64,000 bases of DNA from Glandiceps talaboti (GCF_964340395.1 NC_135562.1:17365985-17429984); one strand, 5' to 3'; counted from the stretch's first letter, positions 48,070 to 61,734 are shown. Made by a program: numbers and translations. Notes: generated by a model from the sequence alone, not told the origin.

Positions 48070-51000
48070 AGACTTCAAATATTAGTCAACAACAAATGGG
48101 AATTGACAATAGGGAACTTGCAAACCCGCCATATTGAATGTTGCATCATGTGAAATGTGATATTAAATACTAACCAATTAGCATTGTAAACAATAATGTT
48201 ACATTGTTTGTAACCACAAATGATCAATTCATAGTTGCCCTGACCTTTGTGGGAGGTTTATTTTATCAGTTGCTCCAGATTAGGTATTACAATAACCACA
48301 GATAATCCCATAGGCCTTTGCATCTGAGCATGCTCAGTCTGGATTGCACATTCCCTATTGACTTGTAGAATAGAGTTTGGAATCTAGATAATCACTAGCT
48401 TACATGCACATATATAAATATATTCTTGTCGTTTGTTCAGTCCACTGTTATTGCTGAAGAAATGAAAGATAGTACATGTACATGTACGGTAGATACCTGT
48501 GGGCTATAACTTTTATTATATATGACTTTGTCCATTATGTTGATTTGAAAACGTATTACAATCGTGTATGAGTAATTTTGTTTAAAAGGCAATATATGAC
48601 ATGTATAACTTGGATAAGCACGCATTGTACTTCAATCACAAATACATGTATTGTCCTAAAATAAAATCTACCCCAGAGCCCAAGGTATTGATGTACTTTG
48701 TAATCAAATATGAATTTATTAATATTTTGGCAAATAAAAGCTAGATGACAAAGCCATAGTAATATACATGTAGTCAAAATATGATATGCTACACATGTAC
48801 ATATTTTTTTTATGAGTAGTGACAGATGTACATGTATGTAATACCATTTTAAACTCTGATATTTTATTTGTGCTTTTTGTTACGCTGTATGTTACGTATG
48901 TACATACATGACATACATGTATAACAGAACCACATGGCCTCACAATGGATGTTGGGACATAAAGGTGTTATTGAAAGTGTTAGAGAGTGTATCCTGCAGC
49001 TGTATTTTCAGAAGTGAAAACATAGCATAATACACCACGTCACAATTATTGAAATTTCTATTCACTGGAATGTACCTGAATGTATAATATCTGACTGCAT
49101 GGAGAATGGAATTTCAGAATCACTCTCCAACTAGTCAAGTAGCCTTGAGTTACATGTAGTGACGTATTACAGTTTAAAATAAACAGCAGTCTTCCACTAT
49201 TTTTTAGGGACGATCCCACAATGTCGTACAACCTCAATGAAAGAAATGTCAAACATCGTTTGTGTTGTATAACTACCCCCCCCCCCCCCCCCCGCCCGCC
49301 CGCCCACGGACAGCACATATTTACATTTGTATTGTATATATGATGTAATTTGGAAACCATGATGTAGCGATGACACCATTACCACCAAAACATGATGGTA
49401 AACACGAAGTTCCAACCTTATGTTATGAACCTGTTTACTGAGATGATGGTGAACAAATCAAAGTACTGCATATACTGTAAACCCAAACACTGAATCTCAC
49501 ATCAGAAGTAAATTTTTATCAACTTATCAACATCTCAGTAGTAAATACTGAAGCTTTTATTATTGAAGGCATGAAAGTTTTCAAAACTTGGTTAGAAGTA
49601 CATGTATGAAAAGGAAGTTCAGCAATCACATTGATGCCAGAACCCCCCCCCCAAAAAAAAAACAAACAACAAAAAACAAAAAAACAAACAAAAAAAACAA
49701 ACAACAAAAACGAACAAAGTTTGCTTGTTTCAAGCTTGTGTGACATTGTCTGATCATCCCTAACATCTCAGCAGCTTGATATCAAATCAGCTAGAAAGGT
49801 TAATATCTGCACCAGGTCATGTTAATAGCTAACAGCAGGCTAGCAATCCGATAAGGAGTTTGTGCATTGCATCAGTGTCAATCTAGATACATGATAAAAA
49901 TGAACAAGAGTGAGATCGATTGAAGATAAGATTTTCTTGCACATGTCAGCAATGAAATCTGTGGTTAAGGTGGAATGATATAGCTAACCGTCAAAGAGTA
50001 TTACAGCAGGTACAATATGTTTACTGTTGGTGGCTCTCAATTTTGTTATAATCACATTAGTTGGGGGCTGTGTCGTGACAAGTTTAACAGGAAATCGCAT
50101 CAACCTACCACATCTGAGTATATCTATTTCATTCAATTATTCTGTCACGATTATTGCAGAAATACGTACACAGCACTGTAATCTTGTTTGGTGATAAAAA
50201 CGTTCTAGCTGAAGCTGTTTCCGTTCTTTACTTGAAATTTAGACCCAGGTAACAGAGAAGGGGCAGAGTGTTTGTTAATTTTATGGAACCGTGCTAATGA
50301 TATACAGAAAGAGGATGTACAGTAAAAGTGGCATGGTTTTTGCCGTACATGTGTACATCAAATCACTGTTGTGACGTGAACTCTGGTAAAATGATCGAGG
50401 AACTCTTGTAGATTTAACTTACTGCCCTAACAAGAACATAGAGGGGAAAATATTAAACTTGCATTATCCAGAATTATTATTATTACCATTATTATCTATT
50501 CCTTCATTAGTCCTCAAAGAATACATAGTTTACAGCTCACAACTGCACAGAATAAATGAAAACAGTATAATACACAAAACAAATAAGTAACAAGTAAAAA
50601 CAAATACAACCTACACAATTACAACTTAGCATCAATTTGACGACTGAAGGGATAAAACTCTTTCTGTATCGAACTTTGGAGCATTTAAGACAGCGATGTC
50701 TTCAACCAGGTGGGAGAATATCAAAATATGCATTAAGTGGATGTTTTATTGCATACAGCAATCACACATGCCTTGCAGAATACTGCACAATCAATAAGTC
50801 GGAGTTAGCTAGAGTTAGGCAGGCTGTGTGGAAACTTGATTCTTGCTTCAATTTTATTTCACTCATGTAGGTGTGGTAGGGGAAGCCTTATAAAAAATAT
50901 CAGCTTTCTTCTGTCCAAATACATAGAATTTAAAAAGAACGTTTACAGTAAAATCTATGCATTGATGATAATACAATGCATTCATTCTATGATGCAGAGA

Positions 51001-51585
51001 TGAGATCTTTGTTTGAGCATGCTTAAGTGAGCTAGTAGGTCTTATGAAGTCAAGTGGTTTACCCTTTGACCCAGAGAGAGAGGGTTCATGTGAGGTGACG
51101 TGGCCAACCTTTTGAACTAAAAAACAGGTATGCCATACAGATTGTAGGAGTGATAACAAAATTTGTAAAAGAAAAATATTGGACAGCCGTGTACATCGAA
51201 ACGGTCCAAAATCTGAAAATGTGAAATATTGACAGTTACTTACATGTATGTTATCACAGAGCATCACTATGTAGTTGGAAAAGAACATGTAGTATATTTG
51301 ACACTTAATTTCACACCTGAAACTAAATCAACCTTTTCACACATCCAATTCTCTCTCGCATTTCCAAAACAATTAATGATAAAGTGACAATTCGCCAGAG
51401 TCCACAGATATTCATTCTCGCATTTTCAAAATTGTTAATAATGAAGTGAGAATTCGCCAGAGTTCATGAATATATAAAGTGACAATTCTTTGTATGGCAA
51501 AGTAAGGCCATTATTTATAGATTATTAATTTGAATATACATATTCTCAAAATCATTTGAGCTATTAAAGTAAGACATTTATAAGT
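48070..51585. other. Non-coding sequence with homopolymer and AC-rich tracts
   Basis: Contains a C-run followed by GCCC repeats at about 49277-49304, a C8A9 tract with AAACAAAC repeats at about 49644-49700 and many TACATGTA words. Open frames such as 50637-50870 and 50863-51288 lack splice context or known motifs. A short direct duplication (CATTCTCGCATTTTCAAAA) is near 51355-51430. Confidence 0.35.
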
Positions 51586-51588
51586 ACT

Positions 51589-51958
51589 TAGGCCTACAAA
51601 AAAACTGTTTCGTTCCCGGTTACCCAAACCCACCTATTTTTTCACACCGACGTTAAACTTTCTTTTACATATTCGAGAAAAACAAATAAAATCACGAAAA
51701 TTGTGAAGTCTGGCAAGAAATAGTGGATGTGGAAACTGACATTAACTTAAAAAGACAACATAAAACTGTTCTTCCAATCTGTAATGGCTGTACATCTGAT
51801 GAGAAGAAACCACTAATGCAGACACCATATGGAAAACAATGGAAAACATATATCTACCTGAATTAGACACTCACACATGACAAAAAAGGGAAAATCTTCC
51901 TTCCCCACCTATTCGAAAATTGAACGTAATAGGAACCACACAACTTTATTTTAGGCAT
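51589..51958. mobile_element. MITE family 2, copy 3
   Basis: Begins TAGGCCTACAAAAAAACTG, interior TCTTCCAATCTGTAATGGC, ends TTTTAGGCATA. Best preserved left end of the family. Confidence 0.8.
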
Positions 51959-52145
51959 ACGTAAGATATGTATTAAGTTAAGTACTTAATATTCAAACAT
52001 ACCATATTTCTACCATACTGTCTTAAACTCTTACGTCATAGCGAATTGTCAATTAATGTACAATTATAAACGGATGGGTTTTAACTTCTTAAGTAGATAG
52101 TGTGATGACATCAGTTAGGATATTGGAGTGTAAAATTACTTACTT

Positions 52146-52208
52146 TAATTTCCCATGAGGTTGTTCTGTCTGGCAGGTGTAGAGAGTAATATTCATCAAC
52201 AATTGCCT
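52146..52208 (-). CDS. Candidate 21-codon exon, unidentified gene
   Basis: The minus strand between acceptor ATACCTACAG|GCAATT and donor ATTAAA|GTAAGTAAG encodes AIVDEYYSLHLPDRTTSWEI plus K with no stop; both ends are in phase 0. The donor is near-consensus. It could belong to the same minus-strand gene as 41660-41792, although the phases require at least one exon between them. Family not recognised. Confidence 0.35.
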
Positions 52209-52744
52209 GTAGGTATGTAATATACATGTGTACTCGTACTCATAGATAAAAGGAATTATGGCTTTTCATTTTTATTATCTGCTGATAAATATCAAATGTA
52301 TTTTAGTTACTATATCTACAAAGTGCCATTATCATTTCATGTTATATTGTGTAGATTATATATGGAAAGATACAGCAAATTATTACCTTTACAAAAATGT
52401 ATGCGATATTTTTAGATTTTCATGAAGCAAATATGTAGATTATGTACTATGTGTTCTGACATGATTGATACATGTGCCACATATTTCACATGAAACATAC
52501 TATGATATTAATTCATTTTATGTATAAAAAAATAGAATCTGCTATAAATTAATATGTATTTGGTGTGTTTTCCATGCACTTGTATGCAAATTGACATGCA
52601 TACAATTGGTTAACTAGATTTATGTTTTCACACACATCCAACGTGTATATTTGTATAGTGTGCAACATGTTACATGATATATAAAAATGCTACATATTTT
52701 TATGCGATACATACATGTATACATACATGCATACTCTTACATAT

Positions 52745-53000
52745 ATTTGCTGGGTTGTCGGTGGTTGAGTGTTTACCTCGTACACCTTGTTGTACGTCTG
52801 CAGGCTTGGTTTGAACTCATCCAGCATCATTTCGGTGTGATTATAAAAACAAGTAACCCGGTCTGTATGTGAGAAGCCTGATGTTCAGTTTCACCCGACA
52901 GAATGCAGGTTTTCCCGGTTTCTTCCTACCTCACCAACACTGACTTTAACGCTGCTCTGTGGTGACCATCATTAGACAAATTTCTGAAATTATTTTAAAG
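52745..53000 (+). repeat. tRNA-derived SINE
   Basis: A-box-like GTGGTTGAGTGTTTACC and B-box GGTTTGAACTC are separated by about 40 bp, followed by a conserved-type body GCAGGTTTTCCCGGTTTCTTC CTACCTC. This is a pol III-driven short retroposon; the tail is AT-rich after 52980. Confidence 0.65.
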
Positions 53001-54769
53001 ATAATTTATTTAGAATGAGTATTTATCATTGATTTTAACATACTCACACATTTATAATTTGTGTATAGTTGCAGTGCTACTGTACTTGCCTACGATGATA
53101 CATAATTATGCAAATTAGCTTATTCAAATGTCACAATTTGTTGTACTGTAAACCCTTGTGTTAAAGTCATAATGGATGGATGTAAAACGGATAAATAGAG
53201 ATATGTCAGAAACACAGTAGACATTAAAATAGAAAATGTCAAGCAACCACATTTGATAAATAATTTAGTTAGGTAATGAATTCTTTTCCAGACAGACATC
53301 TTATGTACATGTAGAATGATGGTGTGGAAAATTCCCTAGCCTCAGGCAGTTGTCATAGTCTCATACTATCTTCCCACCACAAACTAATAATAGACACAGT
53401 CTTTTCTTTGTAAAAGTCAACACAGCTGTAGGAAGAGTACATGTACGCCTACATACTACAGAAGTACTTCTCAAGATGCATGCAATTATTTAGCAGAGAC
53501 TTGGCTATCTGACTTGACATACTGGCTTTACAGTACATGTACATGTATGTTCTGGTGAAGAAAAATTTTCAAGCCAGAGCAAGTCTTTGGGCAAAGGTAA
53601 TTTTAAATGTAAGGTATTTTAGTACTGAGTTGTACAATCATGTATTGTATTTTGAAAATGATTTTAACTTAGAAATAATGGCTATTAAATTTATTCTAAA
53701 TTGATAATTATTGCATTTCCTTCATTCGTCATATCATATCAGTTAAAAACTGAATCAGATTCAAACGTAAAAGTGAGTTGATTCGAAATCTATTGCCTAG
53801 ATTACTAGTGAGGGCCGAATTTGATTTCTAACCGACTTAACCGAGTCGATTCAGTTTGATTTGGTTTTGAATCGATTCAGATGTGGGCAGAGCTTACATT
53901 TATATGTGCCTAGATGTGTCAACCCAGCAATGTTTCTAAACTACATGTACGAGGTACATCAGTGAAAGACACACTGTATGCCAAACTATTAATTCCACAT
54001 GTTGCTCGTAAAGGGTCTCTGTCATCATTTAATAGGGGTATTAAAATTGATATATTTGATCACACACAATAGCCATACATGTACATATGAATTATGTACA
54101 GTCTGTTGGCTTGAAATCCATCTACATGTATCTTGTTGTCTACTGTTGTACATCAATACTTCTCTTTCCAATAAACTTCTATGTCATGTCAGGTCAGTTA
54201 AATCCCAGAGCTATTAGACCATGTAGGAGCATTTTGATCTTTCCACCCCCACCCTCTGCACTTCTCAGTAATACATGTACAATCTAACATGCTAAATCAT
54301 GGTTAGTCCACTTCTTGATATTATATAATGTAGCTCCAGTTTGCATGCGGTTTCCCTCATCTCCTCTCCTCCACACTTCCATGCATACATAATTGTGTGT
54401 GTGTCTGTGATCCAGGTTGGAGGAAGAGGGGAGAGGAGGGGGTGACATGGCCAAACCACTGTTGTTTCCATCCTTGGGCAACTTAGCCTGTTTGCAACTT
54501 GCTTACAGTATATTACATTCAATCTCTCATATCCTTGATTGAACAGAATATACCATAAAAAGGCTATGGCTACATGAAGTTGAAGTAATGGTTCATACAT
54601 GTATATTCTCCAAACCAGCTTTCTTTGATAACTGATTTTTTTAATGTACGCTTGTTTTAAAAGGTAATGCCAAGCAGTCAACTATAAATGTCAATGTACA
54701 CATGCAATTGTGCCATTATTTCATATATGATATGGAACATTCAAGTTACTTGACAGACAGGTGAAGCTT

Positions 54770-54925
54770 TATAAGAAAAAGGACTGCCTTATCAAATATT
54801 ACAACTTGACTACTTTGACATCCAACTGTGCACTTCACTAATTTGTTTCTTTTGCATTTAGAAGTTGTCTGAGAGTATGTAGAAAATGTCATGTCACATG
54901 AGTTAAACACCAAGCCTACATCAAT
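54770..54925. mobile_element. MITE family 3 fragment
   Basis: TTTCTTTTGCATTTAGAAGTTGTCTGAG then ATGTCATGTCACATGAGTTAAACACC and AAGCCTACATCAATTTA, matching the right third of the 34780 element; the left part is missing. Confidence 0.65.
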
Positions 54926-55284
54926 TTATATGAATGTGTATTAATTATTATTTAATTGAAACAGTCCCACTTGTCAACTAATTGTACTTGTTGCTATGGT
55001 TTTATTCAATTGTGAAATTTTTTAATTATCTAAGTGGTGTATTTTGAAGTGTCCTATGGGATAGTCTGATGTGTAAATGTCCAAAGTCCATAAATCATAA
55101 ATGCCTGACAAGTCAAGTGTATTCTTTACCTCTAGGCTATAGTCTAGTCCCAATAGGGAATTGTTACAATTCACATTTCAAGTTCCACTCACGTATAGTC
55201 AAAGTTGTTACTCTATAAGTCCTGAGATGAAATTTAAAATTCATCCACAGCCACCCACACAGTCATTAACATCATGTCTCTGTT

Positions 55285-55515
55285 AATCATTCACAAAATT
55301 CTAACCAATTGCACAGTTCCTCATAATTAAAGTTAGTGTTTACTGGGACAGTTATGTAATGTCCAAATATGGTATATTTGTCAGCTTAGGATGCTACTTA
55401 TACAATGTAGTCATACACTGTTTGTGTCAATATAACAGTTGGGGTTCACTGATTGGATGAACAACTTTTTGTGCTGATTGAGAGACTTTGACCAGACGTG
55501 GTTTAGTTAGAGACC
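55285..55515. repeat. Dispersed repeat family 6, copy 2
   Basis: ATTCTAACCAATTGCACAGTT, ATGTCCAAATATGGTATATT, CAGTTGGGGTTCACTGATTGG and ATGAACAACTTTT in the same order as at 32060. Confidence 0.7.
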
Positions 55516-56205
55516 ACTTTGGCATCCAGAGTGGTTTAGTTAGAAACTGTGTTGGCAACCAGAATTGTATAACAAGAGCATTACAAAAGTAATCAAAGCA
55601 CTCAGATTCTATTAATGACCAGTGATGAGATTTGGTACCACTATGTATATAATGTACATCCTGTTCAAAGGTCACTGACTTCTAATAATTTCATTCAGGT
55701 TAGGTGACCGACTGTGTTTGTACCTTATAGTTCTTGGGTCACATCCTTCTCATTCATACCACATCTCTCAGATGAGAATTTTCTGGCTCATTAGTCACAG
55801 AACATGTAGTCACAGGAGAGACTTGGGGTCAGTGTTCAACTGGTATTCCTTGTGGGAGAATAACTCAAGCATGGAAGACGGACTACTTTTGTGTTGTCCT
55901 AACAAAATATATCGTATATTTACATGCAGTTTACAGTACATTGTAACTGTATTGCCATAACCAAAGAACCATTGTTCAGAGCTTTTAAGAGGGACAGCTG
56001 TTTTTTTGAATGGAGATTGAGGGTTAAATGTGATTTACATGTATCCTCCAATGTACTACTCTGGCAATCGAGGTTTTTGGTCCATTAAGATGGATCGACA
56101 CAAACTAAAATTACATGTACTGTCAGTGTGGTGCAAAGTAAAATCATAGATCATTGTGTACACAGGCTATGGTATAAGATGTTGAAATCTGTATATTACA
56201 CTTGT

Positions 56206-56420
56206 ACCAGATTCCCCCACCCCCTTTCTTCTGTTACCAGACCCCCCCCCCTTCTTCTTAACAGATTCCCTCATCCCCTTTCCGACCAGATTGCTCACCC
56301 CTTTCATGTTACCAAATTCCCTCACCTCCTTCCTTCTGTTACCAGATTCCCTCATCCCTTTCCTACATGTTACCAGATTCCCCCACCCCTTTCTTGTTAA
56401 GTCCCCCACCCCTTTCCGTA
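56206..56420. repeat. Minisatellite, TTACCAGATTCCCYCACCC unit of about 30 bp
   Basis: About seven diverged units of ACCAGATTCCCYCAYCCCTTTC with linkers TTCTGTT, TACATGTT or CATGTT. Strongly pyrimidine-rich plus strand. Confidence 0.9.
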
Positions 56421-57306
56421 CATGCTTGTAGTTCCCAAATTCCTAAACATTGGCAATATCAATACTTGTCTCATTAAAATACAAAATTGAATGTACTTCT
56501 GATTATTACAGAGACTCAGTGTACTATTATATGTATACCAGTATATAACGTACATGTACATCACACTACAGTAAACTGTTCTAGATAACTGCAATTGCTG
56601 ACTGGATTGGCATTACGTTTAGCTTCGTACAATACATGATTGTACATTTAATGTAGATGCTAACACCAGGTCAACAGTCTGACACTACATGTACATTTTG
56701 TATAACACTGTACCAGTCCCATACATGCGTACATGTAGCGTGGAACCCATGCAGATGGGGATTTTAAATCGGAAACCAAAATTTAAAAGCCAGGCTAATG
56801 TACATGTGATGTACATGTAGTAAACTACATGTAGGGTAACACATGTCTAGTAGTAAATTGGGAAAAGACTACATGAGGCGTTGTACTGTATAGTGTCAAA
56901 AGGATTAATCATGGGGTTGCAGTTCACCAAGTCAACCATGAATCCTCGTTTCCTTTCCACCACAGGCATTGTACATTTACGTCATGCTCATAAAACATCG
57001 AAATAAGGTTTTAAAGAATCCAAAAGCAGCTGACAGGAGTACCGTAATAATACTAATACTAATACCAATTGTATACACTGATGTAAAGAAAGATTCCTAA
57101 GGGCTACATTGCAAACCACCTGCTTAGTACATGTGTATATTGGCTCACTAACAATTACCATCGCAATGCAAACCCTGCTAGCCTGTTTGCATCACGATCT
57201 GTGCAGTGCACCATGATTGTGCTCACCATCTCACTAACAGCTTGTAATGCTAGAGATCAAACCAGCACCTAGATCAATCTTTTGTCACATCATGGCTCAT
57301 GTTGTG

Positions 57307-57660
57307 TCATATATCATGTCATGTCATATCATGTCATATTATATTATATTATATCATATCTCATATCTCATATATCATATATCATATCATATCATATCAT
57401 ATCATATATCAAATCAAATCATATATATCAATATCATCATATCATATCATGTATCAATATTATCATGTATATCATATCATATTATACCGGTATGTATTGT
57501 TACATATCATATTGTCTACTAGGCATATTATATTATATTATGTATATATCGTACAATGTATCATGTCAAATTAGACTATGTATCGTAGTTAGTACAATGT
57601 ACATGTATATTATATCATAATACCGTATCATATATTATCATATATATATAAGTTGTATTA
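57307..57660. repeat. ATCAT/ATATC pentanucleotide-type microsatellite
   Basis: Interrupted TCATA, ATATC and TTATA repeats over about 350 bp; the apparent Ser-Tyr-His-Ile reading frames through it are artefacts. Confidence 0.93.
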
Positions 57661-58491
57661 TACCAGATATCATATAAAAATTGTCATGTATATGAATAAT
57701 GCTAACTTATTACATGAGCAAAAATACTGAGTTCCTGTTTTAAGATTTCACTGAGTCATTCATACACATCGATGGACAATGACTCAAATGAGTTCATGTG
57801 AGCTGTACATCTCTTGTTAGCCACAAATCCATTAGTCTGTCCCTCTCCTTATAAAAATGTTGTGTTCAGCTAATTGAATACGAGTTGAAGAGTCCTAAGA
57901 GAACTTTTATCCTGTATTGAGTACTCACACGTCATACACACTTGTGTATTGAATACCATCCCTAGTTCCAAATATTTGTAAAATTTATTCATAGTGTATA
58001 TACACTATACAAATGTACGCAAACCTTTAATTGGCATATTTCTAAAGGCTATGTCACAATGTCCATATTTGTAGAGTGTTGTCTATAGAATTGATTTCAT
58101 CACAAGAGAGTTTCAGAAGTAATTATTTGAATGAATAAATTAAAATACAATGTATATATACATCTCAGTGGTTGTTGGTAGAAGAATACAGGAAGAAACT
58201 GAAGAAAGTGTCAATTTTCACACCTCAATCATCCACCCTGTCAATCTATTTATCTCATACATTTACATCCCACTTGTGTACCTAAACCAACAATTATGTG
58301 TACCATACATTATATCATACACAAAGCAAGTTAAACAAAAAAAAAAATGAAATATATGCTCTGGTCATTCTATGTGACGACAACACGAGTCAACATGCTG
58401 GTTCTGCTGTGTTTAAAATATGACTTAAAACATTCAAAATTATCACTACTTTCTTAGATTTTTCTTTGATATTACTGGCGGCGGTATAATT

Positions 58492-58660
58492 ATGTTACTC
58501 TCCAATATTTTTCTTCATTCAGCCAGAAAATACTTGTGACCTAACGGTTGTCAGTACTCTTGTAGTGTGATGTACTTCTATCAGTTCGTAGTGACAACCC
58601 TTATAAGTACAAAAAATGTACATGCAGGTCACGGGTATTTTCTTTGGCTGGTGGTACATG
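58492..58660. repeat. Foldback family 1 copy, with a local duplication
   Basis: ACTCTCCAATATTTTTCTTC, then ATTCAGCCAGAAAATACTTG, and the inverse arm GGTCACGGGTATTTTCTTTGGC; AGTGACAACCCTTATAAG in the centre. Confidence 0.65.
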
Positions 58661-58859
58661 TATGTATGGTATTAATGTTATATGCACATATACACCATGC
58701 ACCCAATATACCCACTGGGTACCCACTTCAACCATCCCATTCCATCCCACTACCCTACCCTTTCCTTCAATCTCTTCCATCTATAAGCTACCCAACCATT
58801 TGAATCCATCCACGTAACCTGTATGTATCAATGTGTACATGTAAATATACATGTATGTA

Positions 58860-59215
58860 GATACAACCCAGCCCATAAACCCAAGAAACTGCACCTGGCC
58901 CACTGACCTGCCCAATTCAACCCAGCCCATCAACCCACCCAATTCTACCCAGCCCATCAACCCACCGAACAAACTCAACCCATCCAATCAACCCACCCAA
59001 TTCAACCCAGCCCATCAACCCAACAAACTCAACCTGGCCCACCAACCCACCCAATTCAACCCAGCCCATCAAGTTCAACCCACACAATTCATCCCAGCCC
59101 ATCAACCCACCCAACAAGCTCAACCCATCCCATCAACCCACCCAATTCAACCCAGCCCATCAACCCAACAGACTCAACCTGGCCCACCAACATACCAAAC
59201 ACATCTTCTCATCCC
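58860..59215. repeat. Minisatellite, AACCCACCCAATTCAACCC unit of about 28 bp
   Basis: Twelve or so diverged units built from CCCACCCAATTCAACCCAGC and CCATCAA, with higher-order alternation (AACAAACTCAACC variants). The 138-codon open frame across it is an artefact of a period near a multiple of three. Confidence 0.93.
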
Positions 59216-59794
59216 ATCCACACCAGCCATGCAATCTATCCACAACTCAACCTACATGTACATGTAGTACATATACAATTTTATGTATTGAAGGTTGAAC
59301 TTTGATATTTAGAAACTACAGTTTGCCTTGAGTATTTGCTCCTGTTTTGATACCAATCTGGTACCAACTAAAGCAAACTGATATAAGATATACAAAAAAA
59401 AATCATGTTATCAACAGAGAGCTCAGAAATCACAAGAGTGTGTCATTTAGGGTGAATGTTCGTTGCCTGCAGCAATTTTGCAAGATTTATTTTTAGTTTG
59501 TGTAAAGCAATCCTGACTTATTATGAGATCGTGATGCCTGTATTGTGTAGGCTGTAATTTCATTTCAACTACACCTGACTGCCTGTCGCCACACTATTAT
59601 ACTGAAAATAAACATTCATTATATCTAAATACAGTTTACTCCTTTCTCTACCGTATGGCTTTTTTGTGGCTTGATCATAGAGAGGGGTACAAAAGGGAGA
59701 TTTTTTTTGTATTTGTGTATATAAAATATTGCATAATGCTTTCATTGAAATATAATACCATACCTGCAGACATTTTACAGTAATTCCTAAGATA

Positions 59795-60110
59795 AATTGC
59801 GTGGTTCCGATTACACTCAATTTTAGAATAGGTGGGGTAGGTAGATTTTCATTTTTTAAATTTTTTTTCATGTGTAAGTCACTAAGTCAGGTGTGTCTAC
59901 TTCAGGTAGTTATGTTTTCCATTGTTTTCCATATGTTCTCTGTGTTATTGGTTTCTTCTCATCAGATGTACAGCTATTACAATTTGGAAGAACAGTTTAA
60001 TTTTATATTGTCTTTTTAAATTGATGTCAGTATCTGCATCCACCATTTCGTGAGAAACTTCTGATCACAATTTTTGCGATTTTATATTTCAGTAATCACA
60101 GTTCCTATCA
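59795..60110. mobile_element. MITE family 2, copy 4, inverted
   Basis: Reverse-oriented: GGTTCCGATTACACTCAATTTT, then CATGTGTAAGTCACTAAGTCAGG, ACAGCTATTACAATTTGGAAGA and CATTTCGTGAGAAACTTC correspond to the reverse complement of the 51589 interior. Termini eroded. Confidence 0.7.
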
Positions 60111-61136
60111 GTACGCATTAGTATTCAGTGCTGCGGAGCGAGGCGACAACTTTGTTTTAGATGAAACATAGCAAAAAAGGCACGAACTACTGTCGACAGT
60201 CTAATTGTGAACATAGGTCCTGCGATACACCATGTGACATGTGATACATTATATGATGTCATGATCGTATACAGTATACATATTGTGTGTATAAGTTATA
60301 CTACAGTAACATATGTTTTCAACTGTTGAATAAAGGCAGAATTTGACTGTATTGTCAGTTCTCTTATTACCTGTATGATACATGTACATGTAAATATGAG
60401 TACAAAAATGGCTGGTACATTTGTACATGTATCATAGACCAGTTTCATACCTCAATTACCCCTTTTCTAGTACACATAGTTTGATTTGAATTCATGGCTT
60501 GTTCAGTTTCCATATTACTGTTACGTAGTAGATTCTCATGGGTTCACAGTGTATGTGTATACCACAGAGTTTGAGATTCTCTTTCTGACTTGTATCATTC
60601 GTAATGATCTCCAAATGCTTCCCTATTACTAGTATTGCAAATAAGTAGTTCTTGTATCATGACCAAGGGTTCTGATTACTTATGAGTAGCGTTTTTGCTT
60701 GAATGTTCAAGTCCATGGGCTTTGACAAACTGTCTGTTTTTGATGGCTTTACCACTAGGTGTCATAGTGCAGCAAAGATGTGATCATGGAAATGATGTGT
60801 TTGGTACATTCATGTACATGTACATGGACATGGCTCCTTTATCTCTGTTCATGGTGTTGCCATTACATCTTTGTTTCTGATGTGGAGAGATTCTTTAATT
60901 TGCCAGGATAACTTGTGCCATTCACTGTCGATGATCTTTGCATAGTTCCAATCAATGGCGGGATTATTATCTGCAACATGGCCTTTAGTGTTTTACCAAC
61001 CCGATAAATATATTTAAGGATACTCCAGGGTTATTTTACCACAGAATACGAGAATTGATCAAAATTAATACGATAATTGATCAAAATATTTTATAATGTT
61101 GTATTAAATATAATGTTCATTTTTTGTCTCTTTCAG
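60111..61136. other. RAB23 upstream region
   Basis: A short GC-richer patch at 60130-60150 (GCTGCGGAGCGAGGCGAC) could mark a promoter or non-coding first exon, but I see no donor I can commit to. Otherwise AT-rich with TACATGTA words and a GATAATTGATCAAAA direct duplication near 61048-61090. Confidence 0.35.
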
Positions 61137-61259
61137 GTCTTGTGAAGACCTCCTCCATCACATAGTGAGTCAACAGCCAACCAGAAGCTTATTCCATAGA
61201 TAGAAATATATTATATATATATAAAAGTATTTAAAAGAACACTTGTCATTTTTACAATT
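61137..61259 (+). other. RAB23: RAB23 5' UTR, exon part preceding the ATG
   Basis: Acceptor TCTCTTTCAG ends at 61136 with a pyrimidine-rich tract; the sequence from 61137 to the ATG at 61260 would be 5' UTR, implying an upstream non-coding exon. It contains an AT-rich TTATATATATATAAAAG run. Confidence 0.5.
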
Positions 61260-61414
61260 ATGAGAGAGGAAGAAATTGAAGTTGCGATAAAGGTAGTGGT
61301 GGTAGGCAATGGAGCAGTGGGCAAGTCAAGTATGATACAGCGTTATTGTAAGGGAATATTTACAAGAGACTACAAGAAGACTATCGGAGTTGATTTCCTT
61401 GAAAGACAACTTGA
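61260..61414 (+). CDS. RAB23: RAB23 first coding exon (small GTPase)
   Basis: Rab-family GTPase that regulates ciliary trafficking and Hedgehog signalling. The exon encodes MREEEIEVAIKVVVVGNGAV then GKSSMIQRYCKGIFTRDYKK and TIGVDFLERQL. GNGAVGKS is the P-loop at residues 16-23 and TIGVDF the switch I Thr region. The sequence is the Rab23 type and not another Rab (GNGAVGKSSMIQRYCKG). 155 nt, donor CTTGA|GTAAGT, phase 2 out. Confidence 0.95.
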
Positions 61415-61734
61415 GTAAGTACTTTACTAGCATTTGTTGGACCTAGATGTAACAGTAAAGGTGCATGGAACTCAAATTTGTGTGGCTACCTGAAAAATCT
61501 AAAACATCACAAAGTACCATTTTTCATCAATTTCAAGTGAGAAAAAATAGTGATGAATGTATGGTTGGCCTTTATTATTCGTAGTAATAGTATTTTCATT
61601 ATGAGACAGACCCTATATAACTTATAAGTATGCTATCAGACCAAACAATTTTAATATGATGCCCTCATATATCGGTTGAATCAGAAAAAATCAGTGTCTC
61701 TAATGGCAAGATGACAATGCACCACACATGTGTA

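Larger units (their letters stand above)
53005..56195. other. Non-coding sequence with repeat fragments
   Basis: Includes a segment at 53740-53895 rich in GAATCGATTCAG/GATTCGAA words, a family 3 MITE fragment at about 54770-54925 (GTCATGTCACATGAG end) and the family 6 copy at 55285-55515. No gene recognised. Confidence 0.4.

Noticed and set aside
50637-50870. 77-codon plus-strand frame
   Set aside because: No splice context or domain; composition is plausible but I found no supporting motif.
52745-52830. tRNA gene
   Set aside because: A and B boxes are present, but the acceptor and anticodon stems do not pair and a SINE body follows.
57247-57620. Overlapping open frames rich in Ser, Tyr, His, Ile
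   Set aside because: Artefacts of the ATCAT/ATATC microsatellite, present in all three frames.
58781-59267. 138-codon frame of Asn-Pro-Ser-Gln repeats and its antisense partners
   Set aside because: Produced by a pyrimidine-rich minisatellite with a period close to a multiple of three.
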